This document shows positions 12,887 to 24,100 of a DNA stretch of 64,000 bases, piece after piece (position 1 is the stretch's first letter; each line of letters opens with the position of its first letter). This DNA comes from Liolophura sinensis (lineage: Eukaryota > Mollusca > Polyplacophora > Chitonida > Chitonidae): contig NC_088301.1 in NCBI RefSeq assembly GCF_032854445.1, positions 47,425,116-47,489,115 on the forward strand, written 5' to 3'. A program made the translations under genes and the position numbers. The notes below the pieces were generated by a model. That model did no database searches. It saw nothing but the letters and a program-made list of their open reading frames with translations, and was not told where the DNA came from.

Positions 12887-12954
12887 GGTGTGCATGCCCC
12901 CAAAATTCTGGTTAACAGTGTGAGTTGGTAAACTTTTACTCGATTCTACTAAAA

Positions 12955-15900
12955 ATGAAAGTTTTATCGCTTGTAGCAAGCATTGCTTGTCTGGCCAGCT
13001 TGGCGCGGGCAGACACACCAGCCAACTGTACCTATGAAGATATAAAAGGAACGTGGGTGTTGCAGATTGGAACCAAAGGCCATGACAAAACGATCAGCTG
13101 TGATGAACTCGGTGAGCTCCTTGGCTTAAGACAATTTAATTGTAAACTACCGGTGCTAAATTTAACCATTAAGGTGATCAAGTGTAAAGATAGAACAAGT
13201 CACCATCTTGTATGATAATTATTCGTTTAGTCAAGATAGAACAACTAAGACAATCCTTCAAACTGAAATTCACATCGCATGATGGGTTTTCGAATGCCCA
13301 GTTAAGCAGCTCCCCAACTGAATGTGTATTGCAACGTACGTCCCAGATGAAATACCGTACGTTAAAACTTCCATTGGGGAATTGACTTTCTTACTTTTCT
13401 TTAAACTGTAGTTACACTGGCGGGTGAATGTTTATGCTGCTAACATAGTCAAGACAGTACGTATAACTTATAATACATCCAAGATTGCAAAATGTACTTA
13501 CAGTATAGGCATAATCTTCTCACATAGACTTGTTTGTTTCTACTTTAATTACATGTATCCTTCTTTTCTGTTAGGCTCTGTGGATAGTTCTGTCAAAGTT
13601 GAGCTACTTTTCCCAGACATAGCCCTGGATGAATTTGGAAATAAAGGGTTCTGGACAATAATATATAATCAGGTAAGTGGGGAGCGAGGCTTTACCTAGT
13701 GGTTAAGGTGCTTGCTTTACACAAGACAACCCTATTCCTGGACAATGAATTTTCTGTATTCACTGCTTTCATTCTTCTCATAGCCTGAATGCCGGTATGT
13801 ATGGTTAACAATGCTTTAATTCTTGTTTGGTTTTCCATGGATTCTTGGCCTTTGTGGGTAAGGTGCTTTGCATGCCAATGCAGCACAATGACCAAAGAAC
13901 CTCTTTAATGTGGTCGCTGTGAGTTCATTGCGGATGATCATAAGTTGGTTTTACCCCAGGTTCTTCCCACCATAATATTGGTCATCATGGTATAAGTGGA
14001 ATATTCTTCTGTGCAGAGTAAAATACCAATCAGATAAATAAATAAATCCATGAAGTTCGATGGAGAACATTTGAATTCAAACTATATGAAATATGCCATA
14101 TATGAGTTTGCCAGTCTCGCCTAAGGTCAGTGGTATATTTAGAGCACTCTGGTTCCTTCCACTCTTGCACTGGTTGCTATGGCATATATGAATAAGCACC
14201 ATGTTAAACGACAATCAAATAAATAAATAATCAGACACCATTATGTGAGGTTTCCAGTGAACAAAATGAATAGACATTGATTGCAATAACATAGTTTATG
14301 AGTAAATATCTGTAAGTTTAGCACTTTTTAACACCAGTCTCCCTGTGATGGGCCACTCCTGAATTCTTTGATTTGCTTTTCATTCTGCATGATAGAGAAA
14401 TTTAGTCATTTTGAAGTCATAGTGTTTCGAACCAAGCACGTATATTGTTAATTAAGACAGCATGATGAATAATCTTGTTTTGTTTTATTTATTAAGTTGA
14501 ATGTATACATATTGTCTTATAAAGATGGCCATAGAAATTGTTTTTCACTTTCATTTTTCAGGGGTTTGAGGTAGTTTTGAATGGAAGAAAGTACTTTGCT
14601 TTCTCAAATTACACAGTAGATGGCAAGCAAGTCACCAGTTATTGTGACCAAACACTTACTGGCTGGTCACATGATATCTATGTTAGAGACTGGGCATGCT
14701 ACCAAGCCAGTAAAACGACAACAGTCCTGCCCAAGCACCATCACATTAATGAACCATCGTAAGTTTTTTACACATAAAGTTTCCACTTGCTTTTAAAATC
14801 TTATTAATTTGCCTTCAGTCTGTCTTCTTTTATAATATATGTTTGAATATAAATAATGTTTTGTTTCATATGTTGAAAAAATGGATATTTATTTATTTAT
14901 TTCATTGGTGTTTTATGCCATAATCAAGAATAGAAAAAGTTGTTAAATTGGATCATAAATATTTTAGTCAATACCTTCCTCAGTTAATACCAGCATCAGC
15001 CTTTTGAACAAATTACAGAAAGCATCACTTGTTGAAGAATATTGGTCTTAACTCTTGTTATATTGAATTTGTAGATTTTTCACCCAGCGTTTGTATGAAA
15101 CCAATCTTGAGTTCATTAGCAAGATAAATCAACATCAAAAGTCTTGGACTGCGGGCTACTACAGAGAATATGAGAGGATGACTATTGAAAACTTGCTCCA
15201 TCGTAATGGTGGAAGGAAGTCCAAGGTTTATAGGTACAGTCTTGATGTTTGCAATGTAATTTGTTGATTTCACAATATTGAGATTGTACATGTATACATA
15301 TATGTATATAGCTTTGAACTGTTGCTGCAAGGATCTTTCTTTACATGTACATGTATTATCTTTTCAATCTGGCAACTCCTGTTATCTAGTTAGCTGATAC
15401 GATAGGGAAACCAGGTGATGAGGGGGACAAATTCACTATATTTTATTCTATTAAAGCCAAAATTTATTTTTATCATCTTTCTATAATTTTTGAGAGAAGC
15501 TTTAATTCCATGTGATGAAAAACATTGCACATCTTTACCTGATGTCTGACCTTTAACAGTCGACCGAAACCTGCCCAACCCTCAGCTGAGGTTCTATCGA
15601 TGGCTGAAAAACTTCCTGCTTCATTTGACTGGAGAGATGTGAATGGCATGAACTATGTGTCTCCTGTTAGAAACCAAGGTATGTAGACACTTCCTGTTCT
15701 CAACTATTTCTCGGAAATGAAGTTTCTAGATGTAACAGGTTTTGGCATAGTAAGCTCCCGTGCTATATATTTCTGGGTTGAAGGGAATTTCCTTTTCTTT
15801 CCCTTCTAGAAATTCAAGTCAGGTCTTTGGTTCAAATCCAACCGTTTCTTTTTTCAATTATTAATTGATGCTTGTTTCTCAGAAATGATTTTTCTAAAAT

Positions 15901-17864
15901 GTTCAAACATGTTTAAATTCTTATGTTTATGTGCATTTCCTGAAGTTGTGCTAACTACATACATGTGTTATGGATAAGTGCTGTTTAATAACTGTTGTTT
16001 CAGACTTTTTTTCATCTATCTTACTAATGTTGATTTCATTCCCTCTCAATTTTCCGCTTGTAGGATTGTGACTGAAGGTATATTAGTCATTTTAGCCCGA
16101 GGTTATCTTTGATTGTTTAAATTTACCAGTAAAATTGAACATACAGTTTGGATCTGACAAACTGGCAGTATGAAATCATAATTCAAACTATCTGATAACA
16201 ACTGGTAGTTTGAATTATGTTTCAAACTGCATATCCAACATTCAAGACATAATAAAACACATGAAGTACATGTAACATTTTAAAATGTGTTGTTGAAAAT
16301 GGTTTTTGACAGAAAGTTGTGGAAGCTGTTTTGCATTTGCATCCATGGCAATGAATGAAGCACGTCTGCGAATTATGACAAATGATTCTGACCATGTCAT
16401 TCTGTCACCACAAGATATTGTAGAATGCAGCAAATACTCTCAAGGTAAGTTAACCGAAACACTAAACTTCAAAATCCTCAACTTTTATTTATCAGATTAT
16501 TTTCATATTTATATCTACATACCTGCATGTTATTTCGGATCCAAACTAAATCAGACAACTTATGTAGAACAGCAACATCAGACAAATAATAGCAAATGCA
16601 GTTGTATGTCTGAAAAAAACACAGCCTACCACTTGAGTTTTATACTCCAATTTATAATGTTTCAGGTTGTGAAGGCGGCTTCCCTTACCTTATATCAGGA
16701 AAGTATGGTGAAGATTTTGGCCTTGTGGCAGAACAGTGTAATCCATACACAGGAAAGGATGGAAAGTGTAGAACAGACCCTAGCTGCTCCAGACAGTACA
16801 CCACTCGCTACCGATATGTGGGTGGATTCTTTGGAGCGTAAGTTAATTACTTGATATTGTTAATACCTGCAGATCTTAATATGCATTGATTTTCCCCACC
16901 CTGCTGTGAAACGACAGCATCATGGCAGAAATGGCCGTCACATTGATGTTGTAACGTAACAACTAGACACCTCCGTATTGGCCTTTATTTACTGATTTGA
17001 TCAGTCGAGGAGGGAGTGGGGAGGTCAATGACATACTCAGTATTTCATTTGATTATTACATACCAATAGTCAATGTCTCAAAATATTTAAATCACAGGAC
17101 AGGAGTCAGGTTCCTGGGTGGAAAAAATACAACCTGGGAAGAGCATGGGAGCGTATGCTCTTCCTGGATAAAACAGACCTTTACCTGGTATAGCAGACCT
17201 CCTGACAAAGCAGAAGCTGAATCTGATCATTCAACACCATTGGTCAAAAACTAACTACATTGAAAGCCGTTCTTCAGTTGGATAAAAGCCTCTCAGCATA
17301 ACAAGCAAACATGCTGTCAAATCTCAGTACATAGTAAACTTGGCTAGATAGAAGGGTTATATCAAACATCTTATCCAAGTGTTAATTATGTGATAATTTA
17401 TAAAAATAAAATAAAATGAGGTTTATGTATGAGGTACTTGTTGCCTTTTTTTTTTTTTGGCATGTACATGCAAGTGGAGACACAATTTGTCTGCTTGTCA
17501 TGGTAATCTCAAGAGTAATCTTAAAAATTTGTTTTTCAGATGCAATGAACCACAAATGAGGATAAACTTGATCAGAAATGGACCAATGGCCATTGCGTTC
17601 GAAGTTTACTCTGATTTTATGCATTACAAAGGAGGAATATACCATCACACATTCCTGGAAGACAAATTTAACCCATTTGAGCTAACAAATCATGCAGTGT
17701 TGCTAGTGGGCTACGGAGCGGATGAGACCACAGGTGAAAAATACTGGATTGTGAAGAATAGCTGGGGAGAAAGTTGGGGAGAAAAGGGCTTTTTCAGGAT
17801 ACGACGTGGAACGGATGAGTGCGCCATAGAGAGCATGGCAGTTGAGGCATTCCCTATTTTTTAA
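12955..17864 (+). CDS. CTSC: cathepsin C / dipeptidyl peptidase 1, complete
   Basis: Eight exons: 12955-13111, 13575-13672, 14562-14758, 15075-15233, 15560-15678, 16313-16444, 16666-16837 and 17540-17864. They total 1359 bp and 452 aa (human 463). A 19-residue signal peptide ends LARA and is followed by DTPANC, the same mature N-terminus as the human exclusion domain. That domain blocks the cleft so that the enzyme removes dipeptides from protein N-termini. The C1 papain domain shows [10 protein letters not shown] (catalytic Cys249), [12 protein letters not shown] (His396) and [12 protein letters not shown] (Asn418). [12 protein letters not shown] includes the Tyr expected near the chloride site. 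The enzyme works as a tetramer in lysosomes and activates granule serine proteases in vertebrates. I chose the ATG at 12955 because it begins the signal peptide. An AATAAA lies at 18258. Confidence 0.98.
13684..14047 (+). repeat. diverged tRNA-derived SINE in cathepsin C intron 2
   Basis: The start has a box-A-like stretch, TACCTAGTGGTTAAGG. A later part, GTCGCTGTGAGTTCA, then CACCATAATATTGG and GTATAAGTGGAATATTC, ends in an ATAAATAAATAAAT tail. The order matches the full SINEs elsewhere in the window but with about 150 bp of extra or foreign sequence in the middle, so it may be two copies merged. Confidence 0.6.
14102..14231 (+). repeat. SINE 3' end fragment
   Basis: AAGGTCAGTGGTATATTTAG and a diverged GCATATATGAATAAG stretch run into CAATCAAATAAATAAATAA. 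This is the 3' half and tail of a SINE, related to the tails at 23300 and 45240. No tRNA-like head is visible. It follows the previous copy closely in the same intron. Confidence 0.5.
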
Positions 17865-18597
17865 AACCATATGTTCAGTTATAGAAAACGCTGATATCTG
17901 TACGATTAAGTGGGTGCTGAAAACACAAGCCCTTTTTACAGCTTAGTTATTTACATGTATATTTAGTGTGCAGCTGTAAACAGTAATTTTGAGACCCAAA
18001 CATGACATCAGTATTTCAATGGCTGTCAAGGTTGTTTTAATTGGCAGATGTAAAACTAAATTGCAGGTTAATTTTTTGACATTTGTTTTGTATGAAGACA
18101 ATGACTTCAGTTGTTGTGTGCCCTGAAAATGGAAATACAGTGTATTTATGGTACATCATGAGCTGGTTGGATATACATGTATGGAAAAACTTACCTCAAA
18201 TCTATGTTCCCATTAGGTAAATGCAATTGGGGCACTTATGCAGTTGGTTTATGTACAAATAAAACTATGTTAATGCTAATTGTGATTTTTTACATTCCTT
18301 GTTATGTTTAAATGCCCATAACTTTTGGCAGTAGTTCCCATGCGATAAGATAGAAAGACATCTAATGTTATGCATAAATATTAAGTATATTAAGTATGCA
18401 TAAATATTAAAAAATTGTTACGTTTTCAACAGATTGTTGATTGTGCAAATGTGCAATGTACAAGATTATTTTTTTCATCTGTCTCCAAGGCTTCTTGTTT
18501 TTTTGTTTTTTTTTTTGACAACATTTATGAAAGTGAACCAGATATTTTTAAATTGTCTCTACTGAGAATATAGAGAGGGAAAAAAAAAGACTCTTAT

Positions 18598-18733
18598 TTC
18601 GGGAAGAAACTGAGCTTAGCCCGGGGAAAAAGCATGACTATTTGCAGGTTGCATACAAGAGGAAGCCACCAACCATATTGGTAAGAGTTACTACAATGCA
18701 CTGGCACGCTAACCACTCAGCCACAGAGGCCCC
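18598..18733 (-). repeat. SINE copy lacking its tail
   Basis: The plus strand reads GAAACTGAGCTTAGCCCGGG, then TTTGCAGGTTGC, and ends CACTCAGCCACAGAGGCCCC, the reverse complement of the tRNA-like head with box A. It is an old copy with several small deletions, and the internal box B region is poorly kept. Confidence 0.6.
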
Positions 18734-18959
18734 CTACTGTCAGCTTTACATGAATTTGGATTATTGTCACTAATGACAAATAAAACAAAACTCAGTTCAT
18801 CTTCTTCTCAATGGGAATTTCCTTCAACATGATAGGACTAACATGTTGAACAGGAGTTTGTCTTATAACATGCAAATCAGCCACTAGAGTATGATTTATC
18901 TTTACATGAATTTCACTCCAATAAAATTACGTCAAAACAGTGCAACTTCTCAGTTCATT

Positions 18960-19146
18960 TTGATTTGATTTATTTATGTGATTGGTGTGCAATCCCACAA
19001 CCATTCGTAGGTTGTTGCCAGATCTTACATACCCCCTGGAGAGGAAGCCAGCATGAGATGGACTTGAACTCCAAGCAGCTGCATTGGTAAGAGGCTCCAG
19101 GGTCATTGCCCAGTGCTAATGTGCTAAACACCTCAGCCACCCCAGT
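18960..19146 (-). repeat. SINE copy with internal deletion
   Basis: It begins TTTGATTTATTTATGTGATT, the reverse of the A/T tail, then jumps to GTAGGTTGTTGCCAGATCTT, GAGAGGAAGCCAGCATGAG and TGGACTTGAACTCC (box B), and ends CACCTCAGCCACCCC (box A). Compared with full copies, the segment after the tail is largely missing. Confidence 0.7.
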
Positions 19147-21199
19147 TTATTTGGAGTACTGGTATCTATGCTTTTCCATTATCAATGAAATGTCCACCTT
19201 TACATCGTGATATTGTCAAAATATAAATAATAAACAGAATATTGTTTCATGAAACTTGAATACAATAAGCATTTTTCGAGTGAAAAGTGGAAATGACAAC
19301 CCACTTGAACATTTACAGTATTTAACCTTTATTGTGCAATATCTTCTATATCCTTGGTGTGGACTATTGACCCATAAGCCAGAAGGTCACAATCTCTAAT
19401 GTACTTGTACTTCAGCGGGTTTTTACTCTGGGTTCTGGGTTTCCTCCACCCGTAAACCTGCACGTTGTCCTAACACATATACAACCAAAAAATGCTATAA
19501 CACAGGGGGTGAAATGGTTGATATGTCAAGCTCTTCAGGAGTGATGTGATCTTTGACCTCGACAAAAAAATCATCCACTATGATTTCTTGGTGTGAAATG
19601 TAATAGGTTCCATTTCGGTCAATGTAAAACAACTTACAACAAGCAAAGATTTACATATCTGAAATTATAAATATTTGAATGCAAATCCGAAATTATGAAT
19701 ATCTACATACTACAATGTCATCTTTTTGATGACCTGGGCTCAATCTGAGGTCGCCATTTTCATTTTGAGATCTTATTAAGGAGTGAAATAGAATACACTT
19801 TGACCTCTGGAATATGGCGTTCGATATAAATCAAACAAAACCAATTGTTTTCTAAATAAAACAATGAATGACAGAGCACAAAAGAGCTAAGATTTCATAT
19901 ACATTATAGATGTATTTTCTTAGAACCCTTAATTCATATACACCTCAACTATCCAGAATTGTACTTTCACACAGTGTTGGCAAGGGTTTCATAGATATAC
20001 ACTGAGAACAGTCTTGTAGCACAAATCATGGAACTATGATTGGGACCCATCAAACACTGGATAGCATATTTTATTGATGTCAAACATTCCTTTCCCAGCA
20101 CATCATAATGACGTCACATTACAGACAGAATGACCTTACAGTAGAAACTGATACATTTGTAACATTGTACATGATGCCTTACAATCAATCACTGATGTAA
20201 CAGTAACTCAAGATCTCGCTTCACACTTTCGCCACCCCATGAAATAAAGGAATATGCCACTCCCCATTCAAGATCAACACCTCAATGTTTCCCACCAGTC
20301 TTCATCCCAACAACACTCATTCTGACACATTGGAAATATGAAGGTGGGTTTCCAGTGTGAAGTTACTTCAAAAAGATTTTAAGGCATCACATGACACAAC
20401 TTTGTGGAATCAGCCAGTCTGTGGGCATTAATGTAGTACTCAATTCTGTGAAATGCCACTCTGGCCTCCTATAAACAGGTTGGCTCGAATCAATTCAAAT
20501 ATGTACATTCCATTCTTTATTATACATTCAGGTCAGCATAGTGTATGTAGGGTGCGGACATCTTTAAATATTCAGTTTCTTGAAAGGCCATGCTGAATCC
20601 TATAAACAGCTAGACTCCCTTTGATTTTAAATTACAGTCAGTTTACAAGTTATCATTAGCTCTTTCGTATGCCATATGCACAGTATTACACCTCTACCTT
20701 GTACAGTGAAAGTTCTGTGTCTCATTGCTTGAATGTTCAAATCAAAATTTCCATAGCAAAGTCAGCCAGTTTTCATCATTGCACATCAAGCATTAACACT
20801 GATATGCTAATGGAGATATAGAACACCAATCCTAACCTTTGCACCTTCCAATCCAAGCAGTACATACTACATCTTAATATAGGTAAAGACTCAAATCAGG
20901 TCATGGGACCTATCTTAACTCATATTGTTCGTTTTGATAATGAACAGATATGGCAAGATCTTGAGTATGCTAATTATGTTCAGCTGTACCCATATACATG
21001 CGTGGATGTCCACATCCTGAACAATTCAACAATGCTGAGCAGGTCTGCAGACTCACGGCACATCTGGCACAGGGACTTCATGCAATGATGGACGAAATTA
21101 CCATTCACACAGTTCCAAGATTGACAAACCTCCAATGACTGGTAATGCCACCAGTTACAATGTCTCTCACACAAGTTCTCATTCTTGTCTTTTACTGAA

Positions 21200-24100
21200 T
21201 CACTCTATTGGATCTCCTAAATGGAATCGTCTGAATTTGTCTAAATTGTAGAAACAGGCCCTCACAGTTCTTCCTCCAAAGAAACGACCATTTAAATCGA
21301 CCACAGCTAAAAATAAAAAACACAATTAAAATATACATACACTCTCTTGCTGTCTCTCTACTCTAAAAATGTACCCCAAAAGGATAATAGGCAAATAAAA
21401 CCATGTGAAAACATGATTTGGTTGTGAAATTTCCATTTTCATCAGTTCCAAACAAACCTCAGAGCTCCTTTTTAACGCAGTATAAACATTGGAAAATTTT
21501 AATAAAATATACTGTTGGGGTCTAAAGAGGTCTCAGTTCATTGAAGATTAATGTCATACAGTACAACTTCTGAGATGGCTGAGTAGACTTTACCTTTTAT
21601 AGCTGCTTCCATTCTCTCAAAATCCACAAATATCCTCACAGCTTCCTCATCTGCCACACCTGTGAGCTAAAAAAATCAGAAAAATAGCCATAAAATTATT
21701 GCAAGCCTTGGGCACTCAAAAAAACATTGTTGTGTTTTGGTCACAGGTAGAAATTTCGCTTAAATCAGGTAACACAGTTGCACTTTTCCGTTGTCGATTT
21801 TTATGCCTCATGTTCACACAGTTGGCAAATAATCCACATACAGAGATCTAATCTACATGACAATATTTCTTTGCAAAGCCAGTTTGGCTCAACAAGAGGT
21901 GCAGGCAATGTTCTTACCTCAAATATAACACACTTAATGACCTTCCCATACTTGCTGCACTCTTCTGCAGTTTCAGGCTGGAGTTCTTCATCAACCTCAC
22001 CTGGTCCAACCATATTCTGCAAATAGATCACATGAGCACATACATGTAGCATACCAGTATTCAAGACCATGGACATCTGTGTGCTTCACTTCCCTGCAAT
22101 AGTGGCTTGCAGACATTGAGGTGAAAGATAAGTTATAGGGAAGCTATAGAGGAACAACAATGGATGATATTCTGTGCACTAGCATGCCTGAAAATTGGAA
22201 ATTATGGTACAGATATGTTAGACAATGAAACAATCTACACAGCATCAACAACGTCGATGTGAACGTCGACAACATGTAGTCTTGGACTTTGGTTACTCAT
22301 GTATTAACAATGATGTTAATTCTCTATTCTCTACATCTGCATGCTGTGTAGTCAGTCTTATTCTGTTTCCATGTTGTGCATCTTTTCGAATATCATACAG
22401 ACAGTTTCCATTTCAAGTTTAATACAAAATTAACAGACATGAATTCAAGGCATATACACTACATGTGGCTGGTCAAAAGTCCTGAAAAAGACTTTTTTTC
22501 AAATCTAAAACCCTAATATGAGCTTGATATTCTCTCTGATATTCTACTTACCAACAAGAGTATAACCTTTGATGGATTTTTCAGAAGATTGACATTTGTA
22601 AACTGTTGAGGTTCCCTTGGAGCTTCAACTGGAACAATGAAAACAAATGTACATTCAAGGCTGGATTTACCAGGCAGACAATCCAGCCACTGTAAATGTA
22701 TTCTCTCCCTTACACTGTCTCACAAATCGCAACATTGTCAACATGGTTTCAACAAACCAAAAGGCGCAGCACAAAAAAAAAAAGCCGAATGTGAATGTTT
22801 TACTACTCCCTGCCATTTGGATACTGAAACATTCAAATTTACATTAAGATCAGTTCAGAAGTTGTACTTATTTTTCAACTGAAAATGCATGTATTTCTAA
22901 CTGATCAATCAAAATAACAATTGCAGAAATATTTGATTAGTCTTATGTTTTGATGTGGTATTAAGCTGAAAGACCATTTGATAAAAAGGTTGATAATCTC
23001 ACTGAAGAATAAGGCACAGATATAGAAAACACCAAGGAAGTAACCAACTTTATCATCTTAAATACATGCAAATGGGCCGTGGTCAAGTAGCTAATGTGCT
23101 TGGCTTTTAATGACGGTGCAGGTTCAAACCCAGCTTGGAAAAGAGCATTGGTGCATTCACACGCTCCTTGATTTGTTTGGGGCCTTGTTCACAATCAGCG
23201 ATTGACAATGCTCATATGACCATCTTCGCAGTCAAACATTTGCTGAAGACCACATGTCCTCCACCAGTATGGATGTACATGCAACTTGCCAAAGGTCAGT
23301 GGCTTACTCCTGTGAAGTATTCTTGAGTATGACACTGAACAACAATCACGTAAATAAATATAGTGCACAACCAACTTTCAGAGCAGCTTATGCATCTTTT
23401 TAAGTTTGCTTTTGGAGACAATTTGGCTGGCCAATTCAGAAAATGAGCTTTACAGAAAGTATAAAATTGTTTAAGAATTGCAGTAAATCAACTAAATATA
23501 CAAACCTTTAGGAATGTCTTTCTCGTGGATGATCTTGCCACCACGTTTGCTTGTTTTCTCCACCTGTAGAGCAGTGCTCATCCCTTGTTCTGACTTCCCC
23601 AAGCCTTGTCCCTCTTTGTACCCATACTTGGCCATAATTTTTGACGCTATTGAACCACTTAAAGACAAAATGAAAATATTATGCACCACTTCCACAGTTA
23701 TTCATTCTTAACTATATTAACATTTATCAGATAAATGTCAATACTGTACCATTCCAAATGTGTAACATACCACAGGTAACATCTAAGAGATCTATGGATT
23801 TTAAGAGACATAAATGTGGTACATCTACTTTAAACAGTAACAATGCTCTAACCTGGTACTGAGTTTAATACCGCTTTAGCGATGGGTAATTTTGTGAATG
23901 TGAAAGTATATACACACATATATATAGAGAGAGAAAATTTAATTTCATCTACGGTTCATTTCTGATCATGATTTTATTCTTGATACATACATATACATGC
24001 AAGTATATCATCCTGATCAGAGATATACACTGTATAATTAAACAGTTATAAAAAATGGTGATGCATGTTCAGTCGTTGGTTGTTATATTAAATGAAAGAA

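Larger units (their letters stand above)
12723..12954. promoter_or_regulatory. shared divergent promoter of ARL8 and cathepsin C
   Basis: This 232-bp interval separates the two start codons, so it must hold both 5' UTRs and the core promoters of both genes. I see no good TATA box, as expected for a dispersed bidirectional promoter. It contains three related palindromic E-boxes of the form TCAYRTGA, listed separately, all in the half nearer to cathepsin C. The layout is read directly; shared regulation is inferred. Confidence 0.8.
17865..21199. other. convergent intergenic space with two 3' UTRs
   Basis: Cathepsin C (plus) and RBM17 (minus) face each other here. A likely cathepsin C poly(A) signal, AATAAA, is at 18258-18263. 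For RBM17 a minus-strand AATAAA lies at 20521-20516, about 680 bp past its stop, and others lie further left, so its 3' UTR may be long. Two SINE copies sit between. I see no further coding exon. Confidence 0.6.

Noticed and set aside
12925-12954. Ten extra N-terminal codons before the cathepsin C ATG
   Set aside because: The frame is open but starts from TTG, not ATG. Starting at 12955 gives a standard signal peptide.
16306-16854. 182-codon open frame covering two cathepsin C exons
   Set aside because: It is a read-through of exon 6, the intron and exon 7 in different frames. The conserved GCEGGFPYL reading of exon 7 needs the splice, so the frame is not a separate gene.
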